A stretch of 64,000 nucleotides of DNA from Flavobacterium araucananum (GTDB taxonomy: Bacteria > Bacteroidota > Bacteroidia > Flavobacteriales > Flavobacteriaceae), in assembly GCF_002222055.1 (NCBI RefSeq), contig NZ_MUGS01000027.1, forward strand, positions 1 through 64,000, read 5' to 3'. A program made the translations under genes and the position numbers. This document shows positions 9,448-18,237 of this stretch, piece after piece (position 1 is the stretch's first letter; every line of letters starts with the position of its first letter). The notes under the pieces are model-generated. The model worked only from the letters and a program-made list of their open reading frames with translations, ran no database searches and was not told the origin of the DNA.

Positions 9448-10803
9448 TTAGTCGATTTTATATAGTGCTTTAAGACGCTCTAGTGCTGCATAGGCAATCT
9501 GATAGCCCATGTAGTCTATCGAACGCCTTACCCTGATCTGGGTAAGTTGTGTCTGCGCATCGAGCAGTTCGATGTACAGGAGCCTCCCTTGCTTGTAAAT
9601 TTTAAGCTGGTCAGCATAATACTGCTCCGCCAGCTCGACCTGATAAAGCGTATTGTTATAATTTTTTGAAGCCGTCTGACATAAATTCTCAGCCTGTTTT
9701 TCTTCAAGGGCAATGCGTTGCCCGGTTAATTGATACTGGGATTCAGCCTGCTGCATACCAAGTGAGGATTGTGCCGTTTTGTACCTGTTTCTACCAAAAG
9801 CAAACAACTCCCACTTCATGTTCACCCCAGCAATGTAATAGGGTGAGCCGTCTTTTACTTTCCACGCAAAGTCCTGAAGGCCCAAATCAATGAAAGTACT
9901 CACCCTAGGGAGCATGGCCGACCTGTCCATCTTGTTCTGAAGACCCGATATTAAGGAGCTCGTTCTCGCTGCATCAAGTTCCTCCGAAGGTTTTGAATCT
10001 TCCATTTCAGAAACAGCAGACACAAGGGGTTCAGACGGCCATTGCGCAACAATAATAGCGCTATCAAAGGGTTTGTTAAGAAGAAAATTGAAATACGCCT
10101 GTGCATTTATAATTCTGGCCTGCAGTGCTATAATCGAATTTTCAATTCCTTTTTTATACGTTTGAGAACGAAGAACCAGCGTGGGATAAATTTTGCCGTT
10201 TTTTAAAAGAGCCTCATTTATGCGCAGTGACTCATTTATCATCTCCAAATCACTTTGATAATTGCCTTTTTCCTCCAGAAGCTGCTGATATTCAAACCAG
10301 GCTGTTTTTACTTCTTTAACTAGTTCACGCTTGTAAATTGAAATCTTTGATTTCTCCAAAGTGATCTGCCCTTGCTTTATTCTTTCATTGATAACCGTCT
10401 CCCTGTTGTACAAATCCATTGAAGTATGCAGGCGCACATCATAAAAATTGTTCGGGTTCAATGTTACTTTAGTGTTGGAAAGGTTTTTAAACTGATCGTT
10501 TTGTGTGAGTGTATTGAGCGTATTGTAAACCGGATTCATAAGATCCCCCAAAGGAAGCTCAATGGATCTTCCGCCTTTGGCCAGGCTGTAATTAGCACCG
10601 AAATTTGTAGTGGGCAAAAACAGCGTTTTGGCTTCCTTTAATGCATAAAGGGATTTTTCCAGTTCAAGGAAACGCTGCTTTAAACTCTCATTGCCTTTAA
10701 AGGCTTCCTGGATATAAGAATCTAGATTTCCCGACTGGGCTTTGGCAGCCGAACCCATCAGAAGCATCACTACGAAGATGCTCAATGTTGTTTTAATTGT
10801 CAT
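9448..10803 (-). CDS. TolC-family outer-membrane efflux channel
   Basis: A 451-residue protein with a signal peptide (VVMLLMGSAAKAQ) and two repeats rich in long coiled helices with Gln/Asn/Leu heptads. The segment LEEKQAENLCQTASKNYNNTL and the near-terminal QIYKQGRLLYIELLDAQTQL-type block are diagnostic of outer-membrane efflux proteins. It forms the trimeric exit duct for the pump encoded downstream. It is the first gene of the operon, with its promoter expected in the 210-bp gap after the AraC-type gene. Confidence 0.9.
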   Translation of the reverse strand: MTIKTTLSIFVVMLLMGSAAKAQSGNLDSYIQEAFKGNESLKQRFLELEKSLYALKEAKTLFLPTTNFGANYSLAKGGRSIELPLGDLMNPVYNTLNTLTQNDQFKNLSNTKVTLNPNNFYDVRLHTSMDLYNRETVINERIKQGQITLEKSKISIYKRELVKEVKTAWFEYQQLLEEKGNYQSDLEMINESLRINEALLKNGKIYPTLVLRSQTYKKGIENSIIALQARIINAQAYFNFLLNKPFDSAIIVAQWPSEPLVSAVSEMEDSKPSEELDAARTSSLISGLQNKMDRSAMLPRVSTFIDLGLQDFAWKVKDGSPYYIAGVNMKWELFAFGRNRYKTAQSSLGMQQAESQYQLTGQRIALEEKQAENLCQTASKNYNNTLYQVELAEQYYADQLKIYKQGRLLYIELLDAQTQLTQIRVRRSIDYMGYQIAYAALERLKALYKID

Positions 10804-11013
10804 AAATTTTCGCTTTTGATTACAGTGTAAAATTGCGGTGAACCCAACTCAAAAAATTGTATCAAAACGAAGCAGTTCATTCGGTTTCTTATTTTAAAGA
10901 GTATCTGGGAAGAACTACTCCAAATAGACCTGTAAAAATCCATGGCAGTAAAAAGGACACACGAATGTAAACTGGTAGTAAAGATTTAAAAGACCTAAGT
11001 TGCAAAATACTCT

Positions 11014-11820
11014 CTAAGGATTGGCATTGCAGATCAGCTGTTGGAATTTGATGTATTTCAGAGGGCTTAGATTTAGGTAGTGATTGAAATCACGGATAAG
11101 CTGGCTCTGGTCGTAATAACCGCATTGGGCTATTATCTCAAACCAGTCAATCCTGGAACTCTCCAACGATGCCCGCTGGATCATTTTGATGGCCTGTAAA
11201 AATCGTTCATGACGATAGATTTCTTTGGCCGTATAGCCAAAATGTTTTTTGTGGTTGACCTGAACGGCGCGCTCTGATAGATTGTTGCGCATCGATATTT
11301 CCTTTATAGGACTTAAAACTTTACTCTCACAATTGGCAAGCTGCTCTGCAATCCCATTTCTATTTCCCAAATAATCCTGACAAAAATCAAGCAGAGTAGC
11401 TACTCTGCCTTCACTGCAACTTATCTTACTTAGCACCTCCCACAAAATGGTAAAACAATTTTGATTTAAAACAGTATCAGGATGCATCGCCCTGGTAGAG
11501 GCAATATCCGCATTGCCAAAGAATCGGTAAAAAGCATCATCAATAAAGTTGCACACAAAGATATCAGCCCCAGCAGGCAGAGTATATTCGAAAGAGCTTT
11601 TAATAGGACCAAGGACAATGCAACTCTCTACTATAATTTTATAATCACCTCTAAAAATCAATGGCGGGGTACCAAAACTAAAGATCATTATGGTTTGATA
11701 ATGCGGTAAAAAGCTTTTATCAATAGCCTCTCTAGTGGCATTTTTTGCAAAATAAAAATGAGAGAACACTTCTTGAAAACCTGAAGGAACTGCCATACGA
11801 TAACTATTATAACCTTCCAT
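11014..11820 (-). CDS. AraC-family transcriptional regulator
   Basis: A 268-residue protein. The N-terminal about 150 residues look like the DUF6597-type sensor seen in Bacteroidota AraC proteins (FSFGTPPLIFRGD, then LPAGADIFVCNF). The C-terminal about 100 residues carry the two helix-turn-helix motifs (SERAVQVNHKKHFGYTAKE, then FEIIAQCGYYDQSQLIRDFN, ending SPLKYIK). The start is ATG 11820. It lies upstream of the RND operon on the same strand with a 210-bp gap, so it is the likely regulator of that operon. It resembles the AraC gene at 14075-14926 in layout and motifs. Confidence 0.85.
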   Translation of the reverse strand: MEGYNSYRMAVPSGFQEVFSHFYFAKNATREAIDKSFLPHYQTIMIFSFGTPPLIFRGDYKIIVESCIVLGPIKSSFEYTLPAGADIFVCNFIDDAFYRFFGNADIASTRAMHPDTVLNQNCFTILWEVLSKISCSEGRVATLLDFCQDYLGNRNGIAEQLANCESKVLSPIKEISMRNNLSERAVQVNHKKHFGYTAKEIYRHERFLQAIKMIQRASLESSRIDWFEIIAQCGYYDQSQLIRDFNHYLNLSPLKYIKFQQLICNANP

Positions 11821-12415
11821 ATTTCCTATTTTAAGACTTTAAACACCTCTATTTTTTAAATATTTTAACCATCCTAGACGACGGTTCAAAAGGATCACCA
11901 CTGAATGCTCTTCTTTTAGTACAACATCATGGCACGCTCGTTAAAGCTCACTTTAGAAAAGCAGCACAATCATAAGAGTATTAAAAAGCACATCAGGTAT
12001 TGTATAACTTAAATAGTAAGCTGGATTTCCTTGCGATATTAAAAAACTATTCCATTTCTATTGTTTTAATTGGCAAAGACTGTTCTTATTTGCTGATCTG
12101 TTTCTTTGCGAGACAAACTTAGAAAAATAGCAAACGGAACGATTGTACAAAAACGAAAAACGCCAATAAACTTCTGACTTCCATAGGGTACAAAAAAAGC
12201 CTGATAAATGGTAGTAATAAAACAATTCAAACCTAATGGTAATCCTTTTGGCAATGCAAAAGCAAAGGATCTACCATAAATGTAATTGCAAGTGAGCGAG
12301 CCCCTTAATGAAGCCCAAAATCGTTTTAAGGTCTTTTAAGGGTTAAAAAACTTAAACAATGATTTACCATATGTATTTTCATTCATTTTAACGAAATACC
12401 TTTCGTATTCATACA
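11821..12415. other. Gene-poor spacer
   Basis: No convincing gene. A minus-strand frame at about 12066-12300 can be read without an ATG and has a hydrophobic middle, but it matches no family I know and may be a relic or chance. AT-rich DNA. Confidence 0.4.
12391..12406. promoter_or_regulatory. Inverted repeat ACGAAA-TACC-TTTCGT
   Basis: A perfect 6-bp inverted repeat with a 4-base spacer, 10 bp before a small plus-strand ORF. The right part (TACCTTTCGTATTCATACAATG, as two 11-base halves) recurs with 18 of 22 identities at 12949-12970, ahead of the Dabb gene. This suggests a shared operator or promoter element. Confidence 0.35.
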
Positions 12416-12532
12416 ATGGCAGAAAATATCGGTTCTCTACTTTTGTTTCGAAAACGTAAAAAAGGCAATCCTTTAAAGGATCTTATCCTTTACGAATTTG
12501 AACAGCAGAAAATCAAAATTATCAGACGATAA
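12416..12532 (+). CDS. Small basic protein of unknown function (38 aa)
   Basis: ATG-initiated frame of 38 codons: MAENIGSLLLFRKRKKGNPL, then KDLILYEFEQQKIKIIRR. It is very basic at both ends and begins just after an inverted repeat. Codon use looks like that of neighbouring genes (AAA, GAA, ATC rich). A second small ORF follows after 22 bp. No family recognised; real but tiny gene or chance. Confidence 0.35.
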   Translation: MAENIGSLLLFRKRKKGNPLKDLILYEFEQQKIKIIRR

Positions 12533-12554
12533 AATAAACTAAAATCGATATAAA

Positions 12555-12698
12555 ATGAGAAAAGACAAAGACCAGCACGATGAAAAAGAAGTGCCTAATA
12601 AATCAAAAAAATGGCAAATGGTAGTAAAAATTCTAAAATACGCCCTATATGTAATTGTACTGTACTTTGCGTACCAAGGCTTTATGGCCTGGAAATAG
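12555..12698 (+). CDS. Small single-pass membrane protein (47 aa)
   Basis: ATG frame of 47 codons: a charged N-terminus rich in Lys/Asp/Glu (MRKDKDQHDEKEVPNKSKKW) followed by a C-terminal hydrophobic helix (KILKYALYVIVLYFAYQGFM, then AWK). The contrast between a charged head and a clean transmembrane tail supports a real peptide of N-in topology. Possibly a two-gene unit with the preceding 38-aa ORF. No function known. Confidence 0.45.
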   Translation: MRKDKDQHDEKEVPNKSKKWQMVVKILKYALYVIVLYFAYQGFMAWK

Positions 12699-13028
12699 TC
12701 TTTTGACAACTTTTCTAGGCAACGTCCTGATTGAGTACACCACCTACAAGCTATTTCATCTTAAGAGTATTACTTAGAGCTCTATGCCATAAATGATAAA
12801 TAGTCCGGTATTTGATCAGGGTTGCCTTTAGAAGTCTACCTCCCCCTATGGTACTCCCCAAAATTTAAAGCCAGGATGCAGATCATCTTAATTCAATACC
12901 TTTTTAACAGGCTTTAAAAAGAAATACAAATCTTAAAATGCACTTTCATACCCTTCGTATTTGTACTATGACTTTATAATTACGACTTATATATTTGTCT
13001 GCATTATGAACCACTTAAAACAAAAATT
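12699..13028. other. Intergenic region with repeated promoter-like element
   Basis: No gene seen. It contains the second copy (12949-12970) of the element found before the 38-aa ORF, and the promoter of the Dabb gene. Confidence 0.35.
12990..12997 (+). promoter_or_regulatory. Bacteroidota -7 box (TATATTTG)
   Basis: TATATTTG matches the TAnnTTTG consensus of the primary sigma factor in Bacteroidota and lies 31 bp before the Dabb gene start. A well-spaced -33 TTTG is not obvious; one at 12960 is a little too far. Confidence 0.45.
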
Positions 13029-13433
13029 ATGATTTATCATACTATTCGTGTTGGTTTTCTTAAAGAGGTCACCGAAGAACAAAAACAAGAAGTTGCACTA
13101 AAATTCCATCAGATGGGAAATGAAATTAAGTCCGTTAATTTTTATGGTGTAGGAAAAGATATAGGTGGTGAATTTGAAATGGGCGCCATCTTTGCCCTAA
13201 ACAATATAGAGGACTATAAGGATTATATGCACAATCCCATTCACAGGCAAATGGACAGCCTAGGACTTCCCTTAGTTAAAAATATGATCTCGCAGGATCT
13301 TACAGATGATCCTGATCCACAAATTAAAAATAAAATAGAAGAAATACACGCCAAAAGATTTGAAAATGATAAAGAGCTCTCCCTGCTTGTAAAAGGGCTC
13401 TCTTCTTATAAAGGGAGTGGAATCCCAAAATAA
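13029..13433 (+). CDS. Dabb (stress-responsive A/B barrel) domain protein
   Basis: A 134-residue protein. Residues about 1-95 (MIYHTIRVGFLKEVTEEQKQ, later IGGEFEMGAIFALNNIEDYK and YMHNPIHRQ) follow the dimeric alpha-beta ferredoxin-like Dabb fold, including the typical HPxH-like segment before the last strand. Dabb proteins include small cyclases and stress proteins of unknown ligand. The C-terminal about 35 residues are charged and extra to the domain. A -7 box lies just upstream. It is probably cytoplasmic, as no signal peptide is present. Confidence 0.7.
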   Translation: MIYHTIRVGFLKEVTEEQKQEVALKFHQMGNEIKSVNFYGVGKDIGGEFEMGAIFALNNIEDYKDYMHNPIHRQMDSLGLPLVKNMISQDLTDDPDPQIKNKIEEIHAKRFENDKELSLLVKGLSSYKGSGIPK

Positions 13434-13484
13434 TACGTAAAAAAATAACCCTCCAATTATTATTAATTTTTTACAATCAACACC

Positions 13485-13863
13485 ATGGTACTAAGTTCTG
13501 ATAAATCCTTTCACTTTAATTTACTCCGATGGCTTGGTACTGCCCCCTATCATGGTGTCGATATAGTCGAAATGCTTAATATCACAACACGCATTGCACC
13601 TAGTGATTTCGAAAGCTGGTATCTAGAATTCTATGGACTAGCCCTGGATGTCCAAAAACAAAAAGATTCCTACTCACCCTCACCTGTTCAGAGACCGCTA
13701 CCAACCAAAGGAAGAAATAATATACAGGTTTACACGGGATCTCCTAAAGAGTCATCAAATCGACTCAATAACCTACCACCAGGCACAAAAACATTTTGAT
13801 AATAAAACCTTGTTCAACATTGTTGTCTTAATTGGATTGACCTTTCGGTTTGTGCTATTATAA
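13485..13863 (+). pseudogene. Chimeric relic: alpha/beta-hydrolase start fused to CMD-family end
   Basis: From 13485 the first frame reads MVLSSDKSFHFNLLRWLGTA and DFESWYLEFYGLALDVQ, the N-terminus of a family of alpha/beta hydrolases that keep an N-terminal cap. Near 13650 the homology passes to another frame: PKEEIIYRFTRDLLKSHQID, then a QAQKHFDNKTLFNIVVLIGL-type end. That end resembles the C-terminus of carboxymuconolactone-decarboxylase-like proteins, stopping at 13863. Neither half carries a catalytic site. I infer two gene fragments joined by a deletion. The cap assignment is fairly sure and the CMD assignment is moderate. Confidence 0.5.
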
Positions 13864-13931
13864 ACACTTTTGAGATAAAAGTTCCACAATAAACATGACT
13901 TAATTTTAATAGATTGTTGATTATTTTTTAA

Positions 13932-13962
13932 ATCCCTGATATAAAATTCAGGGATTTTTTTA
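13932..13962 (+). terminator. Intrinsic terminator
   Basis: A perfect 9-bp stem AATCCCTGA/TCAGGGATT with an 8-base loop followed by seven T. It ends the plus-strand region containing the Dabb gene and the relic. Confidence 0.8.
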
Positions 13963-14074
13963 TTCCACAACCCAAACAAAAAATGGATTTTCAGCCACAA
14001 TTCCCGAAATTAAAATAAAATACCAAATGACAAAAAAAGAATATTCTACAATTAGTTCCAATAAAATCAAATGA

Positions 14075-14926
14075 TTACTTTTTTTTAATTTTAGGCAGAG
14101 AAATAAAATCTTGTGTTAAACAAAAAGTATCAATCTCTGAAAGAAAGTATTGTGGGGTTATATCCAAAAATTTCTTAAAATCCCGAATCATATGGCTCTG
14201 GTCATAATATCCAAAATCCGCCGCAATTTCAATCCAGTTGATTTGACTGGTCTTGATTTTAATCAGATGTTTAATCAATTCCTTAAATCGGACATGCGTG
14301 AATTTCTCCCTAGAGGAATATCCCAAATGCTTTTTATACAAAAGTTGTGCATTACGCTCTGATGTATTCATTTTTGAAGAAGCAATTTTGGCCGCGTCAA
14401 AAATAATAACAGTATCCTCCTGGGTACAAGAGCGTATAAATTTAGAACTTACCTTGGTCTGTTTCATTAATTGGATGAAATGACTTTTTAAAAGTTCAAT
14501 TTTTTGATCCATATGGGAACATGCTACCAGTTTCTTGACTAACTCAGCGCATTTGTCTGACTTTGAGATTACATCGGGATCCAATATCTCCTGTCCTTTT
14601 ATGTGGTCCAGCGACACCTTATAAATTTTGTAGAAACCATCCAATGTAAAATTGGCAGCTATAAAACTCGATCCAGGCGGCATCCTGTAATTGAGTTGCT
14701 TTCGCAAAGGCCCGATAATACCAAAATTAAGGATCTGATGCGACCATTTACAATCACCACCAAAACAGACATCCAACGGCGGACCGAAATTCAAAATTAA
14801 AATCATTTCAAGATTAGGAACCAGAAACTTGGTTTGCCCTGGCTGGTCTTCTCCAATTGAGGCAACATAAAAATAACTGATAAACCTACTTAATTTACCT
14901 TCTGTATTGTATATTTTCTCTTCCAT
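14075..14926 (-). CDS. AraC-family transcriptional regulator
   Basis: A 283-residue paralogue-like companion of the regulator at 11014-11820. The N-terminal sensor (MILILNFGPPLDVCFGGD, YRMPPGSSFIAANF) and the C-terminal double helix-turn-helix (SERNAQLLYKKHLGYSSREK, WIEIAADFGYYDQSHMIRDF) align motif by motif. The start is ATG 14926. Its immediate neighbours do not name a target. The two copies bracket a stretch of small ORFs and relics, which suggests local duplication followed by decay. Confidence 0.85.
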   Translation of the reverse strand: MEEKIYNTEGKLSRFISYFYVASIGEDQPGQTKFLVPNLEMILILNFGPPLDVCFGGDCKWSHQILNFGIIGPLRKQLNYRMPPGSSFIAANFTLDGFYKIYKVSLDHIKGQEILDPDVISKSDKCAELVKKLVACSHMDQKIELLKSHFIQLMKQTKVSSKFIRSCTQEDTVIIFDAAKIASSKMNTSERNAQLLYKKHLGYSSREKFTHVRFKELIKHLIKIKTSQINWIEIAADFGYYDQSHMIRDFKKFLDITPQYFLSEIDTFCLTQDFISLPKIKKK

Positions 14927-15131
14927 TATAATATTAAAATTATTTATTTAAAATCTAATAACTAAAAAAATGCTACAACTAGAAATCCGCCATATAAATA
15001 ACTCTAAAACTATACCCTTGACTAAAAAAATATCTTCAATTTTATCACTAGGGCTTTTATAGAACCAATCCCAAAGATTAGCATCTCTGGGATTAGCCCA
15101 GCTTATAAAGACTCTAAGTAACATTTAATCC

Positions 15132-15611
15132 TTAAAATCGTTTTTCATTCGGGGTATCTCTGGTAGCTGGAATTGACTTAGTAGCACCAACACCAGGCCG
15201 GCCCTCCTGCCCAATAAGGGTTTTAGTACTTCTACTGCTTTGATTGTTTAAAAATTCCCTCTCACTAACCCTATTTTCCTTAGGAAAAAGGGCAAGGTGT
15301 TTTTGGTGATACACATAAGGTTTCTTACCATTATAATCCGTTATAATAACAGTGTATCCGTCATAAAGATCATATTCTTTAGAACGCGAAGGCAGGAATT
15401 TATCACGGATCCATTTACCTTTTTTGTCATAAATAAACTCATTTTTATCAGTATCGTAATAAATATCGATATCCGGTAAATAATAGTACCTAAATTCGAC
15501 ATTGGTTATCGGTCCCCAGCCTGGTCGGGAAACAGCCTTTTTTTGGCTTAAAACTTGAGCATTACTAAAAACAGTGATCAAAAACAGACCTGCAAAGATT
15601 AATTTTTTCAT
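15132..15611 (-). CDS. Secreted protein of unknown function
   Basis: A 159-residue protein with a clear signal peptide (MKKLIFAGLFLITVFSNAQ). The mature part has YYLPDIDIYYDTDKNEFIYD and repeated Tyr/Asp/Lys-rich strands, then a disordered Ser/Thr/Arg tail ending DTPNEKRF. Such short YYYxPDIxxYYD proteins are common in Flavobacterium and are probably periplasmic or surface-exposed. There is no catalytic motif. It stands alone between divergent spacers. Confidence 0.6.
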   Translation of the reverse strand: MKKLIFAGLFLITVFSNAQVLSQKKAVSRPGWGPITNVEFRYYYLPDIDIYYDTDKNEFIYDKKGKWIRDKFLPSRSKEYDLYDGYTVIITDYNGKKPYVYHQKHLALFPKENRVSEREFLNNQSSRSTKTLIGQEGRPGVGATKSIPATRDTPNEKRF

Positions 15612-15825
15612 CTTTTTTTGTGTTAATTAATTGAATATAAAAATCATACACTACAATTTAATTACAATATTTTATATCCTGCCTATCTTTTATACCGAAT
15701 GAGACATAGTCTCGATTAATGCCCTTTCTTGGCCGATTAGACCAAAAATTAATACTCAATTTTACATTTTTATTCAGCTCTTAAACCAAGTTCAGCAGTC
15801 CATTTTATTTTAATGGTCAAATTTT

Positions 15826-17244
15826 TTAGCCAATAAGCTTATTTATCATTCCCTTAAAAATAAAACCATGAAATGGCAGCACAGCATACCAGTATAATTT
15901 GCCCGTTATACCCCTTGGTTTAAAGGTAGCAGCCTGATATAAGGTGGTGTTGATAATTTTAAATTCGAGCCAGGCTTCACCGGGAAGCCTCATTTCGGCG
16001 TATAAAATCAATTTCCCTTCCGCTTTATTGGCATAGACGACCCGCCAGAAATCTAGTACATCACCAACATGTATTTCCTCTTTATGGGTTCTTCCGCGTC
16101 TGGCACCTACGCCTCCGAAAATCTTATCAATAAAGCCACGTAAACCCCAAAGCCAGTCTGCATAATACCATCCATTGTCTCCACCAATAGACCAAATCTT
16201 AGAAATGGTATAGTCTCGGTTTATGATGTGCCTCTTTCTTCGATCAATAAAACAGTCTTTTTTTGGGGCTTTAAGAAAACTGGCAACATTTCCTCTAAAT
16301 TGCCCGCTTACTAAAGAATCCTTCCAGCTTGAAACTATGGCATCTTCATTAATCTTTATCAAAGCCCTCTCAAGCGCCTTTTTATAAGGTATTGGGTTTA
16401 TTTCCAAAAGGTTATTAATTCGACTCTCACTGCAGATCACTTCCACTTTCATACTACTTACTAGGGCTGATGCCAATTTAAAGGAGGTCGAGGTTACAAA
16501 ATAAAGCCAGTAAGAGGATAATTTTGGGGTCATAACAGGTAGGGTAAAAATATATCTTTTAAGTTTTTTTGCTTGGGCAAACTCTAAAAGCATCTCTCTA
16601 TAACTAAGCACATCAGGGCCTCCTATATCAAAACTCTGATTATAAGTTAGAGGATTTGACAAGGATCGAAGTAAAAATTCTAGAACATCACTAACGGCAA
16701 TGGGCTGGCATTTGGTATTAAGCCATTTAGGGGTAATCATAACCGGGAGCTTATCCACTAAATCGCGTATGATTTCAAAGGAAGCACTTCCCGAACCCAC
16801 AATAATACCAGCCCTCAGGGTTGTACTTGCCATTACCGCCATTTTTAAAATTTCTTCAACAGCCTTTCTTGACGATAAATGTTTGGACAAAGACCTGTCA
16901 TTAACAATACCACTGAGATAAATAATCTGCCGGGCATTAGTTTTATTTAATTTATCAATAAAATAATGTGCTGAAATACTTTCGAGTTCATCATAATTAG
17001 AAGCGGAACCCGACATAGAGTGGATTAAATAATAGGCAACATCAATATCATCTGGGATATTTTCCAAACTTTTGGGATTCAAAAAATCGACTTCTATAAC
17101 TTTTATACTTTTTTCAAATTCTTGGTCATAGTAAAACCTGTTTTTATCCCTTACACAACATATTACTTCATGCCCCCTGTCCAGTAAGAGAGGTAAAAGA
17201 CGCTTGCCAATATAACCTGTTGCACCTGTTAAGAGAATTTTCAT
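15826..17244 (-). CDS. SDR oxidoreductase with C-terminal DUF2867
   Basis: A 472-residue protein. Residues 1-300 are an extended SDR of the complex I NDUFA9-like type (MKILLTGATGYIGKRLLPLL Rossmann motif, VAYYLIHSMSG, QIIYLSGIV). The last about 150 residues (GWYYADWLWGLRGFIDKIFG, RRGRTHKEEIHVGDVLDFWR) are DUF2867. This fusion is widespread in Bacteroidota, often near photolyase/cryptochrome, SDR and DUF2805 genes. The reaction is unknown, though NAD(P)-dependent sugar or lipid modification is plausible. It lies 11 bp after the SDR gene at 17256-17939 on the same strand and is surely co-transcribed with it. Confidence 0.85.
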   Translation of the reverse strand: MKILLTGATGYIGKRLLPLLLDRGHEVICCVRDKNRFYYDQEFEKSIKVIEVDFLNPKSLENIPDDIDVAYYLIHSMSGSASNYDELESISAHYFIDKLNKTNARQIIYLSGIVNDRSLSKHLSSRKAVEEILKMAVMASTTLRAGIIVGSGSASFEIIRDLVDKLPVMITPKWLNTKCQPIAVSDVLEFLLRSLSNPLTYNQSFDIGGPDVLSYREMLLEFAQAKKLKRYIFTLPVMTPKLSSYWLYFVTSTSFKLASALVSSMKVEVICSESRINNLLEINPIPYKKALERALIKINEDAIVSSWKDSLVSGQFRGNVASFLKAPKKDCFIDRRKRHIINRDYTISKIWSIGGDNGWYYADWLWGLRGFIDKIFGGVGARRGRTHKEEIHVGDVLDFWRVVYANKAEGKLILYAEMRLPGEAWLEFKIINTTLYQAATFKPRGITGKLYWYAVLPFHGFIFKGMINKLIG

Positions 17245-17255
17245 TTTATAGGAGT

Positions 17256-17939
17256 TTATATTTTAAAAGTGACAATGCCGTAATCCATTTGAAAAACCTG
17301 GCCCGATATCGATCCAGCCTCTTTTGAAATCAGGTAATTGACCATTTGGGCAACTTCCTGTGGTTTTAAGTAGTTTTTCATAGGATGTCGCTCCATCATA
17401 TTTTCTTTCAGACGGTCATTTCGTAAAATAGAAGCCGACAAAGAAGTCTCAGTTATTGTTGGTGCAATTGCATTGATGCGTATAACAGGAGCCAATTCAG
17501 CCCCTAAAGACCTCACCAAACCCTCCACAGCTGCTTTGGCAGTAGCAATACTGGCATGAAATGGCATACCAAGTTTTGCAGCAACTGTACTGAACAAAAT
17601 AATAGATGGATGTTCTGCTTTTTTTAAAACAGGCAGAAAATGCTGAATAACCCTCACGGCTCCTATTACATTAATTTCCAAATCATTTCTAAAATCCTCA
17701 ATACCTAAACTTAAAATGGGTTTTAAATTTATAGAACCCGGACAATAAATAAGTGCATCAATACTTTCAATTTCAGGCAATACATCCTGTAGCACATCAG
17801 CTTGAAAATGAGTCAAATTCGAGTGCAAGACATTAGGATCTGTCCTACTGATATTGTAGACATAATGATGTTCTAATTGCTGTAGCAAAATAGCATTTCC
17901 AATCCCCTTACTTCCGCCAATAATTACAATCTTATTCAT
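17256..17939 (-). CDS. Short-chain dehydrogenase/reductase
   Basis: A 227-residue classical SDR. It has the cofactor motif (KIVIIGGSKGIGNAI), the NAG-like region changed to YCPG (ALIYCPGSINLK), the catalytic Ser (SIILFSTVAA) and the C-terminal SGQVFQMDYG. At the usual YxxxK site the sequence reads MPFHASIATAKAAVEGLV, with the catalytic Tyr apparently replaced by Ile or His while the Lys is present. Either the active site is altered or alignment shifts by one. It heads the operon with the DUF2867-type SDR, and the upstream region holds a long inverted repeat. Confidence 0.8.
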   Translation of the reverse strand: MNKIVIIGGSKGIGNAILLQQLEHHYVYNISRTDPNVLHSNLTHFQADVLQDVLPEIESIDALIYCPGSINLKPILSLGIEDFRNDLEINVIGAVRVIQHFLPVLKKAEHPSIILFSTVAAKLGMPFHASIATAKAAVEGLVRSLGAELAPVIRINAIAPTITETSLSASILRNDRLKENMMERHPMKNYLKPQEVAQMVNYLISKEAGSISGQVFQMDYGIVTFKI

Positions 17940-18081
17940 TTCTTTGACTTTATAAAAAAACGTCTTTCTAAACTATTACTGTAATTGTCACTCAATGAAA
18001 CTCGATTTTAATTAAAAGATCCAATTTATTGATTTTTGATCGTTATTTAATTTTTCAACTAACAACTGTTAAAGATACAAA

Positions 18082-18113
18082 TTGTTTAACAAATTCATAC
18101 AAAAGTTAAACAA
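18082..18113. promoter_or_regulatory. Operator-like inverted repeat TTGTTTAAC-N14-GTTAAACAA
   Basis: Perfect 9-bp arms separated by 14 bases, between the minus-strand SDR operon and the plus-strand DUF2805 relic. Its place in a divergent promoter region and the arm length fit a dimeric regulator site. MerR/CarH-type light or cobalamin regulators control similar gene sets in Bacteroidota, but no such regulator gene is in this window. Confidence 0.45.
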
Positions 18114-18237
18114 AATAAATTTCCCTTTATTATCTTAGCTATATGTTTCTCATTATAAATCCTTTAAATTGTATTTTTTAAACTGTTGTTAATATTTATA
18201 ATCTATGCACACTAATAAACGAAACAAACTAACTTTA

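Noticed and set aside
5336..9893. Several plus-strand frames of 60-140 codons across the efflux operon
   Set aside because: All are antisense to the strongly supported RND, adaptor and TolC genes.
12066..12254. 62-codon minus-strand frame with hydrophobic segment
   Set aside because: No ATG, no known family, and composition like the surrounding AT-rich spacer; kept only as a possible relic.
15067..15094. AATCCCA/TGGGATT hairpin after the secreted-protein gene
   Set aside because: Loop of 14 bases and no T-tract; too weak to call a terminator.
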